Of a DNA stretch of 64,000 bases, positions 24,961-33,542 are shown piece by piece (the stretch's first letter is position 1; each line of letters starts with the position of its first letter). Source of the DNA: 66-474 sp035606235 (GTDB lineage: Bacteria > Pseudomonadota > Gammaproteobacteria > Xanthomonadales > Rhodanobacteraceae). The position numbers and the translations under genes were made by a program. Under the pieces are notes generated by a model that was not told the DNA's origin, made no database searches, and worked only from the letters and a program-made list of their open reading frames with translations. Location: positions 1 to 64,000 of the forward strand of contig DATNFU010000044.1 in the NCBI GenBank assembly GCA_035606235.1, in the 5' to 3' direction.

Positions 24961-25757
24961 GTAGTACCTCGCCACGTTTTTGCGTGCTGATCCCGTGCCT
25001 CAACGAAGAGCGCGCGATTGGCCCATTGCTGCAAGCGGTGCTGGCGCACTGCGCGGATGTGATCGTGGTGGACGATGGTTCCGACGATCACACGCCGCAA
25101 ATCGCCTCGGCGTTGCCGGTCATCCTGCTGCGGCATCAAACCCGGCGCGGCAAGGGCGAGGCGCTGCGCACCGGTTTTCGCGAGGCGCTGGTGCGTGGTT
25201 ACGACGCGGTGCTGACCATGGACGGTGATGGCCAGCATGCGCCCGACGACATTCCGCGCATCGTGGATGCCGCGCTGCGCTTTCCGCATCACATGGTGAT
25301 CGGCGCGCGCCTGTTGAATCGCGCGCAACAACCCGGCGGCCGTCATGCCGCCAACGATTTCGCCGATTGGGGCATCAGCTGGGGCTGCGGGCGAGCGGTC
25401 GCCGACACCCAAAGCGGACAAAGATGGTACCCACGCAAGGCCGTGGAACTGGTGGAATTGCGCGCGCAGGATTTCGTGTTCGAAGCGGCGATCCTGATCG
25501 CGGCTTCGCGCGAGCTCGACATGGGAATCGTCTCGGTGCCGATCGAATCGCGCTATCAAGGCGAGTTCCGGCTGTCGCATTTCCGTCCGGTGCGCGACGT
25601 GGCTCGCATCACCTGCTACACCATCGGCCGCGTGATCCACTACCGCGACATCGTGGCGAGTTATCGCCGCTCACATGGCCTGGCGCCGCTGATCCATGAT
25701 CCGGAAGGGCTGTGCGGCGGCCCCGACGCGCGCACCGCGCGGTTCGGGCATACGTAA
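24951..25757 (+). CDS. Family 2 glycosyltransferase
   Basis: 268 residues, GT-A fold. Motifs: CVLIPCLNEERAIGPLL, VIVVDDGSDDHTPQI, GKGEALRTGFREAL and the DXD-like TMDGDGQHAPDDIP. It has no C-terminal membrane helices, unlike many DPM1-like enzymes. It overlaps the CLF-like gene by 10 bp, so it is translationally coupled to it. In aryl polyene clusters a GT2 (sometimes fused to an LpxL-type acyltransferase) is thought to modify the polyene head or its lipid anchor; here the acyltransferase is a separate gene at 32281. A TTG two codons in is an alternative start. Confidence 0.88.
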   Translation: MYLSSTSPRFCVLIPCLNEERAIGPLLQAVLAHCADVIVVDDGSDDHTPQIASALPVILLRHQTRRGKGEALRTGFREALVRGYDAVLTMDGDGQHAPDDIPRIVDAALRFPHHMVIGARLLNRAQQPGGRHAANDFADWGISWGCGRAVADTQSGQRWYPRKAVELVELRAQDFVFEAAILIAASRELDMGIVSVPIESRYQGEFRLSHFRPVRDVARITCYTIGRVIHYRDIVASYRRSHGLAPLIHDPEGLCGGPDARTARFGHT

Positions 25758-25770
25758 TTCGCAAAACGGT

Positions 25771-25815
25771 TCCGCTCGCAAGCGGACGGGTTACTTTCTT
25801 TCTGGGAAAGTAACC
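25771..25815. repeat. Two adjacent perfect hairpins after the glycosyltransferase gene
   Basis: First hairpin tccgct-cgca-agcgga (25771-25786). Second: ggttactttc (25789-25798) pairs with gaaagtaacc (25806-25815) across a 7-nt loop. The second hairpin and its tail (caaagcc) resemble a dispersed palindromic repeat seen in pseudomonads and xanthomonads. It lies in the 203-bp gap before the flavoprotein gene and could terminate or attenuate transcription of the ketosynthase run. Confidence 0.65.
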
Positions 25816-25960
25816 AAAGCCATTGCGCTCGGCATGGCGGTTTCAGCGACGGCGCTGACGCACGCTCAAGACGGCCATCCTTGACCTCGGATTTTTGAAT
25901 CCATGAAGACTGGCGGTAGCGATGCATGCAGCGGCGGTGGCAACCCGGCACAATCTCCGC

Positions 25961-27661
25961 ATGAATGATCCCGCACAAAGCGCAAGCGGATCGGCGCAAT
26001 CCGCTTCCCAGGATGATGTGCTGATCCTCGGCGGCGGCTTGGCGGGCTTGACGCTCGCGCTGGAATTGCGGCAGCGCTTTCCGGATATCTCGGTTCGCGT
26101 GCTGGAGCGGCGCACGCATCCGGTACCGCGCGCCGCACACAAGGTCGGCGAATCCACGGTCGAAATCGGCGCGCATTATTTCTGCAACGTGCTCGGCTTG
26201 CGCGAGCACCTGGAAACCGCGCAGGTGCGCAAGTTCGGCTTCCGGTTTTTCTTTTCCGAAGGCCGCAGCGATTTCCAGAACGTCACCGAGTTGGGTGTAA
26301 GCCGCGTGCTGCCCACGCCCAGCTGGCAGCTTGATCGCGGCACATTCGAGAATTACCTGGGTGAACGCGCGCGCGCGCATGGGGTTGTACTCGAGGATGG
26401 CTGCACCGTGCGCGCGATTGCTCTGGGCGCAGGTGATGCGCTGCACGAGGTGCGCTGCGAACGCGGTGGCGAAACGCGGGTCTTGCGCGCACGCTGGTTG
26501 ATCGACGCCTCCGGTCGCGCCGGCTTGCTCAAGCGCCAGCTCGGCCTGGCTGAAGAGAACGATCACCCGATCGGCGCCGCATGGTTTCGACTGGATGCCA
26601 AATTGGAGTTGGACGGCTGGGGCGATGCGGAATGGCGCGCGCGCTGCGTGCCGCCCGAGCGCTGGCGCTCGACCAATCACCTGTGCGGACCGGGCTACTG
26701 GGTGTGGCTGATTCCGTTGGCCGGTGGCGCGCATTCGGTGGGCATCGTGGCTGATCCGCAGGCGCATCCGATCGAATCCTTCAACACTTTCGAACGCGCG
26801 CTGACGTGGCTGCGGGTGCATCAGCCCGCGCTGGCGCACACAGTGGAATCGCGTCGCGACAGCCTGCTGGATTTCGCTTATCTGAGGCGCGTGTCCTACG
26901 GCTGCAGGCAGGTATTCAGCGCCCAACGCTGGGCGCTGACCGGCGAGGCCGGAGTGTTCCTGGACCCGTTCTATTCGCCGGGTTCGGACTTCATCGCGAT
27001 GGGCAACCACTACATCGTCGAGTTGATCGCGCGCGATCGCGGCAGGCAGCCGCTGGCCGCGCACGCGGAAATCTTCCAGGGCCTGTACTTCTCGTTCTAT
27101 CGCAACATGCTGAGCCTGTATCAGGGCCAATACGCGCTGTTCGGCAATGCGCAGGTGATGCCGATCAAGGTGACCTGGGATTACACCTATTACTGGGGCG
27201 TCCTGTGCCCGCTCGGCATCGGCGGCCGGTTGACCGACTTGTCGCTGCTCTCGGAGCTGCGACCGCAGCTGGAAGCCGCGCAGGCCTTGAATCTGACGCT
27301 GCAGAAGTTCTTCCGCGACTGGCACGTGGTCGCTGCTGCCCACAATCCACCGGTATTCCTCGACCAACAGAAGCTGGACTGGTTTGCGCAACTCAACGCC
27401 GATCTGCACGGACGATTCGATGACGCGCAGGCGCGCGCGCGGCTGCGCGCGAACGTCGAATTGCTGCACGCGCTCGCCGGCACCATCGCGGATCTCGCCG
27501 CGGCGCAATGTCCGTCACTGGATGTCTCCGCGCTGCGCGCGGCGGCGGCAACGCGCGCGAGACCGGTGTTGTTCGCGCCCGCTGGCGAGCGCAGCGGCTT
27601 TGCACCGGCGCAATCAGCCCATGCCGCCGTTGACGCCGATCACCTGCCCATTGATGTATGA
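25961..27661 (+). CDS. FAD-dependent oxidoreductase, flavin-dependent halogenase-like (long form)
   Basis: 566 residues from MNDPAQSASG. N-terminal FAD-binding motif LILGGGLAGLTLALEL (about 22-37), then HKVGESTVEIGAHYF, a lysine-bearing segment VRKFGFRFFF, WLIDASGRAGLLKRQLG, and YWVWLIPLAGGAHSVGIV. The last fits the WxWxIP signature of flavin-dependent halogenases, which block monooxygenase chemistry. FAD site 2 is ALTGEAGVFLDPFYSPGSDF. The ~200-residue C-terminal part is extra compared with the second flavoprotein at 34412. Xanthomonadins are brominated aryl polyenes, so halogenation is a plausible role, but a hydroxylase or dehydrogenase is not excluded. The 3' end overlaps the convergent ketoreductase gene by 48 bp. 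Confidence 0.82.
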   Translation: MNDPAQSASGSAQSASQDDVLILGGGLAGLTLALELRQRFPDISVRVLERRTHPVPRAAHKVGESTVEIGAHYFCNVLGLREHLETAQVRKFGFRFFFSEGRSDFQNVTELGVSRVLPTPSWQLDRGTFENYLGERARAHGVVLEDGCTVRAIALGAGDALHEVRCERGGETRVLRARWLIDASGRAGLLKRQLGLAEENDHPIGAAWFRLDAKLELDGWGDAEWRARCVPPERWRSTNHLCGPGYWVWLIPLAGGAHSVGIVADPQAHPIESFNTFERALTWLRVHQPALAHTVESRRDSLLDFAYLRRVSYGCRQVFSAQRWALTGEAGVFLDPFYSPGSDFIAMGNHYIVELIARDRGRQPLAAHAEIFQGLYFSFYRNMLSLYQGQYALFGNAQVMPIKVTWDYTYYWGVLCPLGIGGRLTDLSLLSELRPQLEAAQALNLTLQKFFRDWHVVAAAHNPPVFLDQQKLDWFAQLNADLHGRFDDAQARARLRANVELLHALAGTIADLAAAQCPSLDVSALRAAAATRARPVLFAPAGERSGFAPAQSAHAAVDADHLPIDV

Positions 27662-28345
27662 GGCGCCATCCGAACACAGGAACGCCACCGCGTGCGCGAC
27701 TTCCTGTGACGTGCCCATGCGCGCGGCCGGGACCATCTGCTTGATCTGTTCCGGCGCGAACATTTCATGCGTCATGCCGCCCTCGATCACGCCGGGTGCG
27801 ATCACATTGACGGTTACGCCGCGCGAAGCCATCTCGCGCGCCAGCGACTTGGCCGCGCCGTGCAGCGCGGATTTTGCCGCGGCGTAATTCACCTGGCCGC
27901 GATTGCCGAGCACCGCCGCCACCGACGACACGCACACGATGCGGCCGAAACGCGCGCGCGACATCGGCAACAGCAGCGGTTGGGCAACGTGGAAAAATCC
28001 GTTGAGCGAAACGTTAATTACGCGTGTCCATTGCTCTTCGCGCATGCCGGCCAGCGGCGCGTCGTCATGGATGCCGGCGTTGTGCACCAGTGCGGCGATG
28101 GGCCCGGCTTCCAGCAGTTTCTCCAGCGTTGCGCGGGTGGCCGCGCCATCGGTAAGGTCAAAGGCGAGACTGGAGGCGCTGCCGCCCGCCTGCACAATTT
28201 CCCCCGCCACCCATTGCGCGCGTTCAATGTTTTTATTCGCGTGCACGACCACGTGAAACCCGTCGCGCGCCAGCGCGCGACAGATCGCACCGCCGATATC
28301 GCCGCTGCCGCCGGTGACCAATGCGCGCTTCGCTGTTTTATTCAT
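27614..28345 (-). CDS. 3-ketoacyl-ACP reductase of the pigment pathway (FabG-like SDR)
   Basis: 243 residues, classical short-chain dehydrogenase: NADPH motif TGGSGDIGGAIC (11-22), HNAGIHDD (88-95), Ser140/141 in VCVSSVAA, the catalytic pair Tyr154 and Lys158 in NYAAAKSAL, and NVIAPGVIEGGM. The end GQVIGVNGGMG is FabG-like. It would reduce the beta-keto group after each extension, ahead of the dehydratase encoded by the next gene upstream (28468). It reads on the same strand as the dehydratase, exporter and carrier genes. The 3' overlap with the flavoprotein gene is tail to tail. Confidence 0.92.
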   Translation of the reverse strand: MNKTAKRALVTGGSGDIGGAICRALARDGFHVVVHANKNIERAQWVAGEIVQAGGSASSLAFDLTDGAATRATLEKLLEAGPIAALVHNAGIHDDAPLAGMREEQWTRVINVSLNGFFHVAQPLLLPMSRARFGRIVCVSSVAAVLGNRGQVNYAAAKSALHGAAKSLAREMASRGVTVNVIAPGVIEGGMTHEMFAPEQIKQMVPAARMGTSQEVAHAVAFLCSDGASYINGQVIGVNGGMG

Positions 28346-28360
28346 GAGACAACTCTCGAT

Positions 28361-28400
28361 CCGTCATCCCGGCGAAAGCCGGAATCCACCTTGATCTTGC
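28361..28400. repeat. Dispersed palindromic repeat (CCGGCGAAAGCCGG type)
   Basis: ccgtcatcccggcgaaagcc ggaatccaccttgatcttgc forms a compact ccggc-gaaa-gccgg hairpin. A second copy lies at 60631-60671 and shares flanking sequence (ccAccTTGATCTT / ccAtcTTGATCTT) beyond the stem. It lies in the 122-bp gap between the ketoreductase and dehydratase genes. Confidence 0.7.
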
Positions 28401-28467
28401 TCTTATCGCAAAAAATTCCCATGGCTGGGAATCCCGCTCAAGACAGCCGTTCGTCGCCTGCTTCCCA

Positions 28468-28920
28468 TCAAGCTCGAACGCTCTGACACAACACTGCCGC
28501 CCGGCCTGCCGCCAGCACGCTCCCGCGGTGCTCCACGCGGAACGCATACTGCAGGCTCGAGCCCGCATCCAGCAATTGCTCGGCGTAGACGTCTAGATTG
28601 CCGGGCAGATGTTCGATGAATTCGACATGCAATTCGACATCGCGCAGCGACACCAGAAGCCCCGGTCGCGCCTGACCGCCGCGCTTGCGCGCCAGCAACG
28701 CGCCATGCACCGCCATCGCCTGCGCACCGTATTCGCACAACGCGACCGCGTGCAGCCGACCCTCGGCGCGCAGTGGATGGGCTGGATCAACATGCGTCGC
28801 ACTGATCGCATGAATGTGCTTGGCGTCGTGCTCGACCACCGCATCCAGCAGGCACATCGCGCCCGCATGCGGAATCAGATCCCGCCAGTTGCTCTTCAGC
28901 AGCATGGTTTCACTGGTCAT
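28468..28920 (-). CDS. Hot-dog 3-hydroxyacyl-ACP dehydratase (ApeP-like)
   Basis: 150 residues. The N-terminal signature LIPHAGAMCLLDAVVEHD is that of the COG4706 dehydratases found in aryl polyene and flexirubin clusters, followed by HIHAISATHVDPAHPLRAEG and CEYGAQAMAVHGALLA. It would remove water from beta-hydroxyacyl chains on the acyl carrier protein to build the conjugated double bonds. Its start overlaps the 3' end of the exporter gene by 11 bp, indicating translational coupling. No membrane segment is present. Confidence 0.88.
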   Translation of the reverse strand: MTSETMLLKSNWRDLIPHAGAMCLLDAVVEHDAKHIHAISATHVDPAHPLRAEGRLHAVALCEYGAQAMAVHGALLARKRGGQARPGLLVSLRDVELHVEFIEHLPGNLDVYAEQLLDAGSSLQYAFRVEHRGSVLAAGRAAVLCQSVRA

Positions 28921-31351
28921 GACGTAAATGTGCGGCGGGCGCCATCATTACCGACAGGGTGAAATGGAATGCGACGCCCAGTGCCACGGTGAGCCCGATC
29001 GCGCGCAGCACCGGCACACTGGAAAGCGCGAGCACCCCGAATACCAGCAGCGCGGAAATCACGCACACCAGTGTGGCGTGCAGGGTGCGCCGTTCCTCGG
29101 CCGGATCATCGGTGCGTCGCTCGAAAAACAGCGCGTAATGCAAGCCAAGCCCAGCCGCCAGCGTCAACGAAACAAGATGGAACAGCGACAGCGGAATGCC
29201 AGCCGCGCGCAGCACCACCAGAACCATCAGCGTGGCCAAGGTCATCGGCGCCACCACGTGCAACGCGCGCCGCGGGCCACGCAACGCGATGGTGACGGTG
29301 GCGCATAACAGCAGCGCGGCAACGCCGAGCGCGATCAGGATTCTTTGTCGATAGGCGATCAACAGCGATTCGGATGACGTTTTCAGATCGAGCAGATGCA
29401 CCGCGCCCGCCGTGGATTTCGACAGCGCCGTCAGCGCAGCCGGATCATTGACGCCGATCAAGGTACCCAACCCGATCCACTGATCATCGTGACGCACCAG
29501 CATCGCCTGCAGACGCGCACCCAGCGGTGAGCGCTCGAACATCGCGGGCGTCAACGGCGGCAGGGTGCGCGCGCGCTCCACATCCGTCACGAACGGCGCG
29601 AATAATCCCGCACGAAACGGCAGCCCCTGTTCGGCCTGTGCCAGCGCGGCTCGCAGCGCCGCCGAATCCGGCAGCTTCGCCTGACGCGCGCGCTGCGTCT
29701 GCACGCTGGGCAGGTATCGCGAAGGCAATTCCACCGCATCCACCGCGTGGTGCGCGACCAAGGCATCCACTTGCGGCGTGATTTTTTCCGACAGCGCCAG
29801 CACACCGTCAGCGCTGGAAGCGCGCAACACCAGCAAGTAACGCACATCCGGCGCGCCGAGTTCCGCGCCCAGCCGCGCCTGCGTCATCAGCAGGTTGCGC
29901 GGCACCGGAGCCAACGCGGAGAGATCGTTTTCCCAGAACGCGCCGGGCGCGAACGCGACCACCGCGACGCCGGCGATCAGCACCAGCCACGGCAGCCACC
30001 GCGGCCGCGGCAGCCGACTCAGGAAGCGCCAGGCCGCCGTTAGGCCCGGCGTCTGCGCGGCATCGCGAAAATCTTGCGGCAACACGCGCGGCAACAGATA
30101 GCGCGTGCAGGCGCCGGCGATGAGCAAGCCGGTGATGGTGAACACCGCAAGCTGCTGCAGGCCGGTGACGCCGGACGCGAAGAAGGCAAGATACGCAATG
30201 CAGGTGGAAATGATCGCGGTCGCGAGCAGCGGCCACAAGCCGCGCACGCTCTGCAGCGGGGTCATGCCTGCACGGCGATGGCTGAACACGCGGATGGGGT
30301 ATTCCTGCGCGACGCCGAGCAAGGTGAACCCGAACGCGATGGTGATGCCGTGCGCCTGCCCGAAGATCCATGCCAGCGCGGCGAATCCGCAAGCCGCGCC
30401 CGACAGCAGCGGCAAGGCAGTGACCAGCAACGGCACTGCGCTCCGGTAGGCGAGCAACAGCAGGATCACAAAGCCGGTGGTGGTGATGAAGCCGAAACGG
30501 TCGGCTTCCGCCTTGGTGCGCGCGCTGACCTCGACCGAAAAATAACCCGGCCCGCTGATCGTCAGCGTCGCGGCTTGCGCGCCGGGCAACGCCGCGAAAT
30601 CGCGTTGCAGCGCGTCGATCACTGCGCGCTGCGCACCGGGGTCGAAGCCGGGCGCGCGCGTTTCGGCCACCAGCAGCGCCTCGCCGCGCGAAGAAAACCA
30701 CACGCCATCGCGCAACTGCGGTTGCTTCGACGGTGCCCAGCGTTGCGCGAGCTGCAAAATCTCCAGCGTGGGGTCACGCGGCAACAGCGGTTTCAGCAGC
30801 GTCGCCGCCGGCGAAGACAGGTCATCGAGCCTTTGCGTCAACTGATCGCGCAGGTAATCGGCATCCAACCGCTTTGTGTCCAGGGTCGGCGACAGCAGGT
30901 AGCGATAAGGCAGCAGATCGGAGGCCAACGCATTCACATCGGCATTGCCGTTGGCCACGCGCAGAAACTGCGGATCTTTCCGCAACACGGCTTGCAGAGC
31001 CTGCGAAAGCCGCGCGAGTTGCGCGGGTCGAACATGCAACGTTTGCGATCCGCCTTGAATGGCGGATCGCGTTGCAGGTGATGGCGAGGCATGGATGTCG
31101 TGCGGAGAGTGCGCCGGGGATGGTTGCTCGCCGTCCTTTGCCGAAATCGCCACCAGCAGCAGACGCGAACCGGGGCCTTCGCCGATTTCGTCCAGCAGCA
31201 ATTTCTGATCGGCGGTTTGCGGCGGCGGCATGAAGCCGCGCAGATCGGAACTGATCTTCAACGTCCGCGCCACGCCGATGCCGAGCGCCACGATCGCGCC
31301 CAGCCAGACGACGAACAGCAGGATTTTGGCGCCGCGGGTCATAAGCAGCAC
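28910..31351 (-). CDS. MMPL/RND-family pigment exporter
   Basis: 813 residues from 31351 (or 810 from an ATG at 31342). An N-terminal helix (ILLFVVWLGAIVALGIGVA) is followed by a periplasmic loop, a block of helices (TTGFVILLLLAYRSAVPLLV to GLLIAGACTRYLLP), a second loop and a second helix block (ILIALGVAALLLCATVTIAL to FHFTLSVMMAP). This twofold RND layout matches the xanthomonadin/APE exporter, thought to move the aryl-polyene lipid toward the outer membrane with the LolA-like carrier next door. The first periplasmic loop carries a proline/serine-rich insert (EQPSPAHSPHDIHASPSP), part of which is encoded by a perfect DNA palindrome. Confidence 0.92.
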   Translation of the reverse strand: MLLMTRGAKILLFVVWLGAIVALGIGVARTLKISSDLRGFMPPPQTADQKLLLDEIGEGPGSRLLLVAISAKDGEQPSPAHSPHDIHASPSPATRSAIQGGSQTLHVRPAQLARLSQALQAVLRKDPQFLRVANGNADVNALASDLLPYRYLLSPTLDTKRLDADYLRDQLTQRLDDLSSPAATLLKPLLPRDPTLEILQLAQRWAPSKQPQLRDGVWFSSRGEALLVAETRAPGFDPGAQRAVIDALQRDFAALPGAQAATLTISGPGYFSVEVSARTKAEADRFGFITTTGFVILLLLAYRSAVPLLVTALPLLSGAACGFAALAWIFGQAHGITIAFGFTLLGVAQEYPIRVFSHRRAGMTPLQSVRGLWPLLATAIISTCIAYLAFFASGVTGLQQLAVFTITGLLIAGACTRYLLPRVLPQDFRDAAQTPGLTAAWRFLSRLPRPRWLPWLVLIAGVAVVAFAPGAFWENDLSALAPVPRNLLMTQARLGAELGAPDVRYLLVLRASSADGVLALSEKITPQVDALVAHHAVDAVELPSRYLPSVQTQRARQAKLPDSAALRAALAQAEQGLPFRAGLFAPFVTDVERARTLPPLTPAMFERSPLGARLQAMLVRHDDQWIGLGTLIGVNDPAALTALSKSTAGAVHLLDLKTSSESLLIAYRQRILIALGVAALLLCATVTIALRGPRRALHVVAPMTLATLMVLVVLRAAGIPLSLFHLVSLTLAAGLGLHYALFFERRTDDPAEERRTLHATLVCVISALLVFGVLALSSVPVLRAIGLTVALGVAFHFTLSVMMAPAAHLRHDQ
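31045..31070. repeat. Perfect palindrome inside the exporter coding sequence
   Basis: gcgatccgcc (31045-31054), loop ttgaat, ggcggatcgc (31061-31070): a 10-bp perfect stem with further partial pairing outward (gcaacg / gttgc). It encodes the SAIQGGSQ part of the first periplasmic loop and looks like a small inserted palindromic element kept in frame. Confidence 0.75.
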
Positions 31352-31637
31352 AGCCCATGATCGTTGCTGCGGGAAAGCGGGCGATACGACGAATTCGCGC
31401 GAAACTCTCCTTCACCCGCCAAGCGTTTCGCGTTTGCTTGCGTTGCCAGGCTCACTCCACTGCTTTGCCAAGCAGCCCGGATCTCAACATCCTGTTTCGG
31501 GCATTCGCCCATGCAGTCGATGTCATTCAAGGCATCGGCTAAGCGCGTTGACTCCGTGGCAAGAGGGTTGGGCTGGGGGAGCTGCACACGGTTTGCACAA
31601 GAACGCCAGGCTCCCATTGCCCCATCGTTCAGGCGAA
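31352..31637. other. Non-coding gap between exporter and LolA-like genes
   Basis: 286 bp inside an otherwise tightly packed run. A minus-strand frame stays open across it but continues out of phase into the LolA-like gene and shows no recognisable domain. I see no clear terminator. It may be remnant DNA or hold an internal promoter for the exporter, dehydratase and reductase genes. Confidence 0.5.
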
Positions 31638-32291
31638 TCATTCGTTGCGACAGCGCGCGGCCACCGCCGACTGCTGCGGCGTGGTGCTCTGCAAGCCCTG
31701 CTTGGCCATCGCGCCGAGCAGTGTAATGGTCGTGTCGCCGTCGTTTTCCCGCAGCGTCATGCAGCGCGGCGCATTGTCGCGGCCGTCGATCACGATTTCC
31801 TGCACGCGGTGTTTCAATTCCTCCGAGCGCGGCGTCAGCGTCAGCACCCAACGCGCCGGATTGCCCGTGGCGGAAACCTGAAAATCCTGCGCCAGTTGCG
31901 CCGCGTTGCCGCCGAGCAGCGCGCGGAAGCCCGACAGGATCGCGGCGATCTGCGGCGCGCGCGACAGCGGAATCGTCTGCACGGCGCCACTGCCGCGCTG
32001 CACGCTCATCTCGCCGTCGCCGATTTTCGCGATCGCCTGATAAGGCCTTTCGACATCGCGTTCGAGCTTGTCGCCGCCGAGCCATTTCATCTCGCCGGAG
32101 GTGATCAGCGGGCGGTCGAGCATGCCGCGATAGCTGACCTCGACGTAGTCCACCCGTGCCGAGCCGGGCTGCGCCATGCGGGCGAGGATCGTCTGGGCCA
32201 GGTCGGTCCCTGCGGCAAATGTCGCCGCCGACAACAACAATGCGGCGCACCCGCCCAGGCGACGCATCACCCGCACGCGTTTACTTGGCAT
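31638..32291 (-). CDS. LolA-like outer membrane lipoprotein carrier protein of the pigment locus
   Basis: 217 residues from MPSKRVRVMRRLGG, or 209 from the internal ATG at 32267. Signal peptide MRRLGGCAALLLSAATFAAG. The body follows the LolA-like pattern of pigment clusters: DLAQTILARMAQPGSARVDY, VEVSYRGMLDRPLITSGEM, ERDVERPYQAIAKIGDGEMS, LGGNAAQLAQDF and the C-terminal ENDGDTTITLLGAMAKQG. In aryl polyene systems it is thought to carry the polyene lipid across the periplasm between the MMPL exporter and the outer membrane. The start overlaps the acyltransferase 3' end. Confidence 0.85.
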   Translation of the reverse strand: MPSKRVRVMRRLGGCAALLLSAATFAAGTDLAQTILARMAQPGSARVDYVEVSYRGMLDRPLITSGEMKWLGGDKLERDVERPYQAIAKIGDGEMSVQRGSGAVQTIPLSRAPQIAAILSGFRALLGGNAAQLAQDFQVSATGNPARWVLTLTPRSEELKHRVQEIVIDGRDNAPRCMTLRENDGDTTITLLGAMAKQGLQSTTPQQSAVAARCRNE

Positions 32292-33237
32292 CGGCGTGAT
32301 GCAGCGGGACGGCGGCCGCGGGTTCGCGCACTGAGTTCGGTTGCGGGTGCCAGAAATCATAGAAGTTGAACCAGTTGTAGGGCGCTTCGCGCACATGGTG
32401 TTCCAGCCGCGCGGCATAAGTGCCAATGTAACCGTCCAGCGCGGCCTGGCGATTCTCGCGCGGCAACACCACGCGCTCGGCCAGGGGCTCGAACACCAGC
32501 TCATAACGGTTGCCTCCGCGGTACAGGCCGATGCACATCAGCACCGGCAAGTTCAGCGTCGAGGCGATCAGCCAGGGCGCCGCCGGAAACGGGGCGGGCT
32601 CGCCGAGAAACGGCACACTGCGCATCGCTTCGTGCGCGCGTCCGCGATCACCCAACATCGCCACCATCGCGCCGGTCTGCGCGGCTTCTGACAATGCCAG
32701 CACCACGTCGGTACCGCCGCGCGAGGCGTCGATGATGTTGTCGGCCAGATCCGGCGCCAGCGCTTCCAGCAGGTCGGTGAGCGCCGGCATCTTGGACTTG
32801 TCCATCACCAGCTTCAATTTGTATTGCGGCCGCTGGGTAGCCAGCACGCGTTGCACCTCGAAACTGCCGACATGCGCGCCCAGCAGCATCACGCTGGTGC
32901 CGCCGTCGAGCATCGCGTGCAGATGTTCCAGACCGTGCGTGGTGATGCGAAAACCTTTCAAGCCGCGCGCCAGCAGAAACACGCGATCCAGCGTCGTGCA
33001 GGCAAACGCATGGATCAGCCGCATCACCTGCCAGGCATTTGCCGGCCTGCCGAGCACACGGCGCAGGTAGTCGTAGGACGAGCGCCGCTCCGGGCCGCGC
33101 CGGAAAAAAAAATACAACGTGATCGGATACAGGAAGGCGCGCGAAAAATGTCGCCCAAAATGCAGGCCGATGAAGCGGATCAGCCAGAGCGCAAAACGGC
33201 CGCCGCCCTCCGGGCGCTGTTGCCAATGTTCGCTCAT
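32281..33237 (-). CDS. LpxL/HtrB-type acyltransferase of the pigment locus
   Basis: 318 residues from MSEHWQQRPEGGG. The ATG overlaps the stop of the upstream dehydratase (ATGA). The lysophospholipid acyltransferase motif HX4E appears as LLGAHVGSFEVQRV, with later MVAMLGDRGRAHEAM and VPFLGEPAPFPAAPWLIAST matching the family. Aromatic-rich N-terminal segment (WLIRFIGLHFGRHFSRAFLY) suggests association with the inner membrane. In aryl polyene pathways such enzymes attach the polyene or fatty chains to a glycerol-type lipid anchor. Confidence 0.88.
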   Translation of the reverse strand: MSEHWQQRPEGGGRFALWLIRFIGLHFGRHFSRAFLYPITLYFFFRRGPERRSSYDYLRRVLGRPANAWQVMRLIHAFACTTLDRVFLLARGLKGFRITTHGLEHLHAMLDGGTSVMLLGAHVGSFEVQRVLATQRPQYKLKLVMDKSKMPALTDLLEALAPDLADNIIDASRGGTDVVLALSEAAQTGAMVAMLGDRGRAHEAMRSVPFLGEPAPFPAAPWLIASTLNLPVLMCIGLYRGGNRYELVFEPLAERVVLPRENRQAALDGYIGTYAARLEHHVREAPYNWFNFYDFWHPQPNSVREPAAAVPLHHADAK

Positions 33238-33542
33238 GGCGTGCATTCCAGCACACCACGCGCCAGCACGGTCACCTCGCGCGTGATCGCAAAGCGCACG
33301 CGCGCGCCGTCTTGGCGCAGCTCGATCGCGGCGGTTTGATCCGGCAACAGCGGCGCAAGAAATTTCACTTCGAAACGCGTCATCTTCTCGTCGCGCCAAT
33401 CCTTCAACGCCACGGCCACACGTTGCAACAAGACCACACCGGGCACCACCGGATTTCCGGGAAAGTGGCCGGACAGGGCCGGATGCGCGGCATCGATGTA
33501 CAGCGGCGCGCTGAAGGTGGCGCTATCCCTATTGCCGATCAA
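33234..33542 (-). CDS. Small FabZ/ApeI-like hot-dog dehydratase with altered active-site residue
   Basis: 102 residues. The frame has no ATG; a TTG at 33542 overlaps the stop of the upstream membrane-protein gene (TTGA) and has a GAGGTGG ribosome site, so it is the likely start. The FabZ-type motif HFPGNPVVPGVVLLQRV keeps His26 but has Gln40 where FabZ has its catalytic Glu. Later KFLAPLLPDQTAAIEL fits the fold. It may act with, or modulate, the larger dehydratase at 28468. Its stop overlaps the acyltransferase start. Confidence 0.82.
   Translation of the reverse strand: MIGNRDSATFSAPLYIDAAHPALSGHFPGNPVVPGVVLLQRVAVALKDWRDEKMTRFEVKFLAPLLPDQTAAIELRQDGARVRFAITREVTVLARGVLECTP

Noticed and set aside
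24166..25640. Long minus-strand frames opposite the CLF-like and GT2 genes
   Set aside because: Antisense of coupled genes with clear family motifs.
31339..32250. 303-codon minus-strand frame over the exporter start, the gap and the LolA-like gene
   Set aside because: It is out of phase with the LolA-like gene, which has a clear signal peptide and family motifs; the part across the gap has no recognisable domain.
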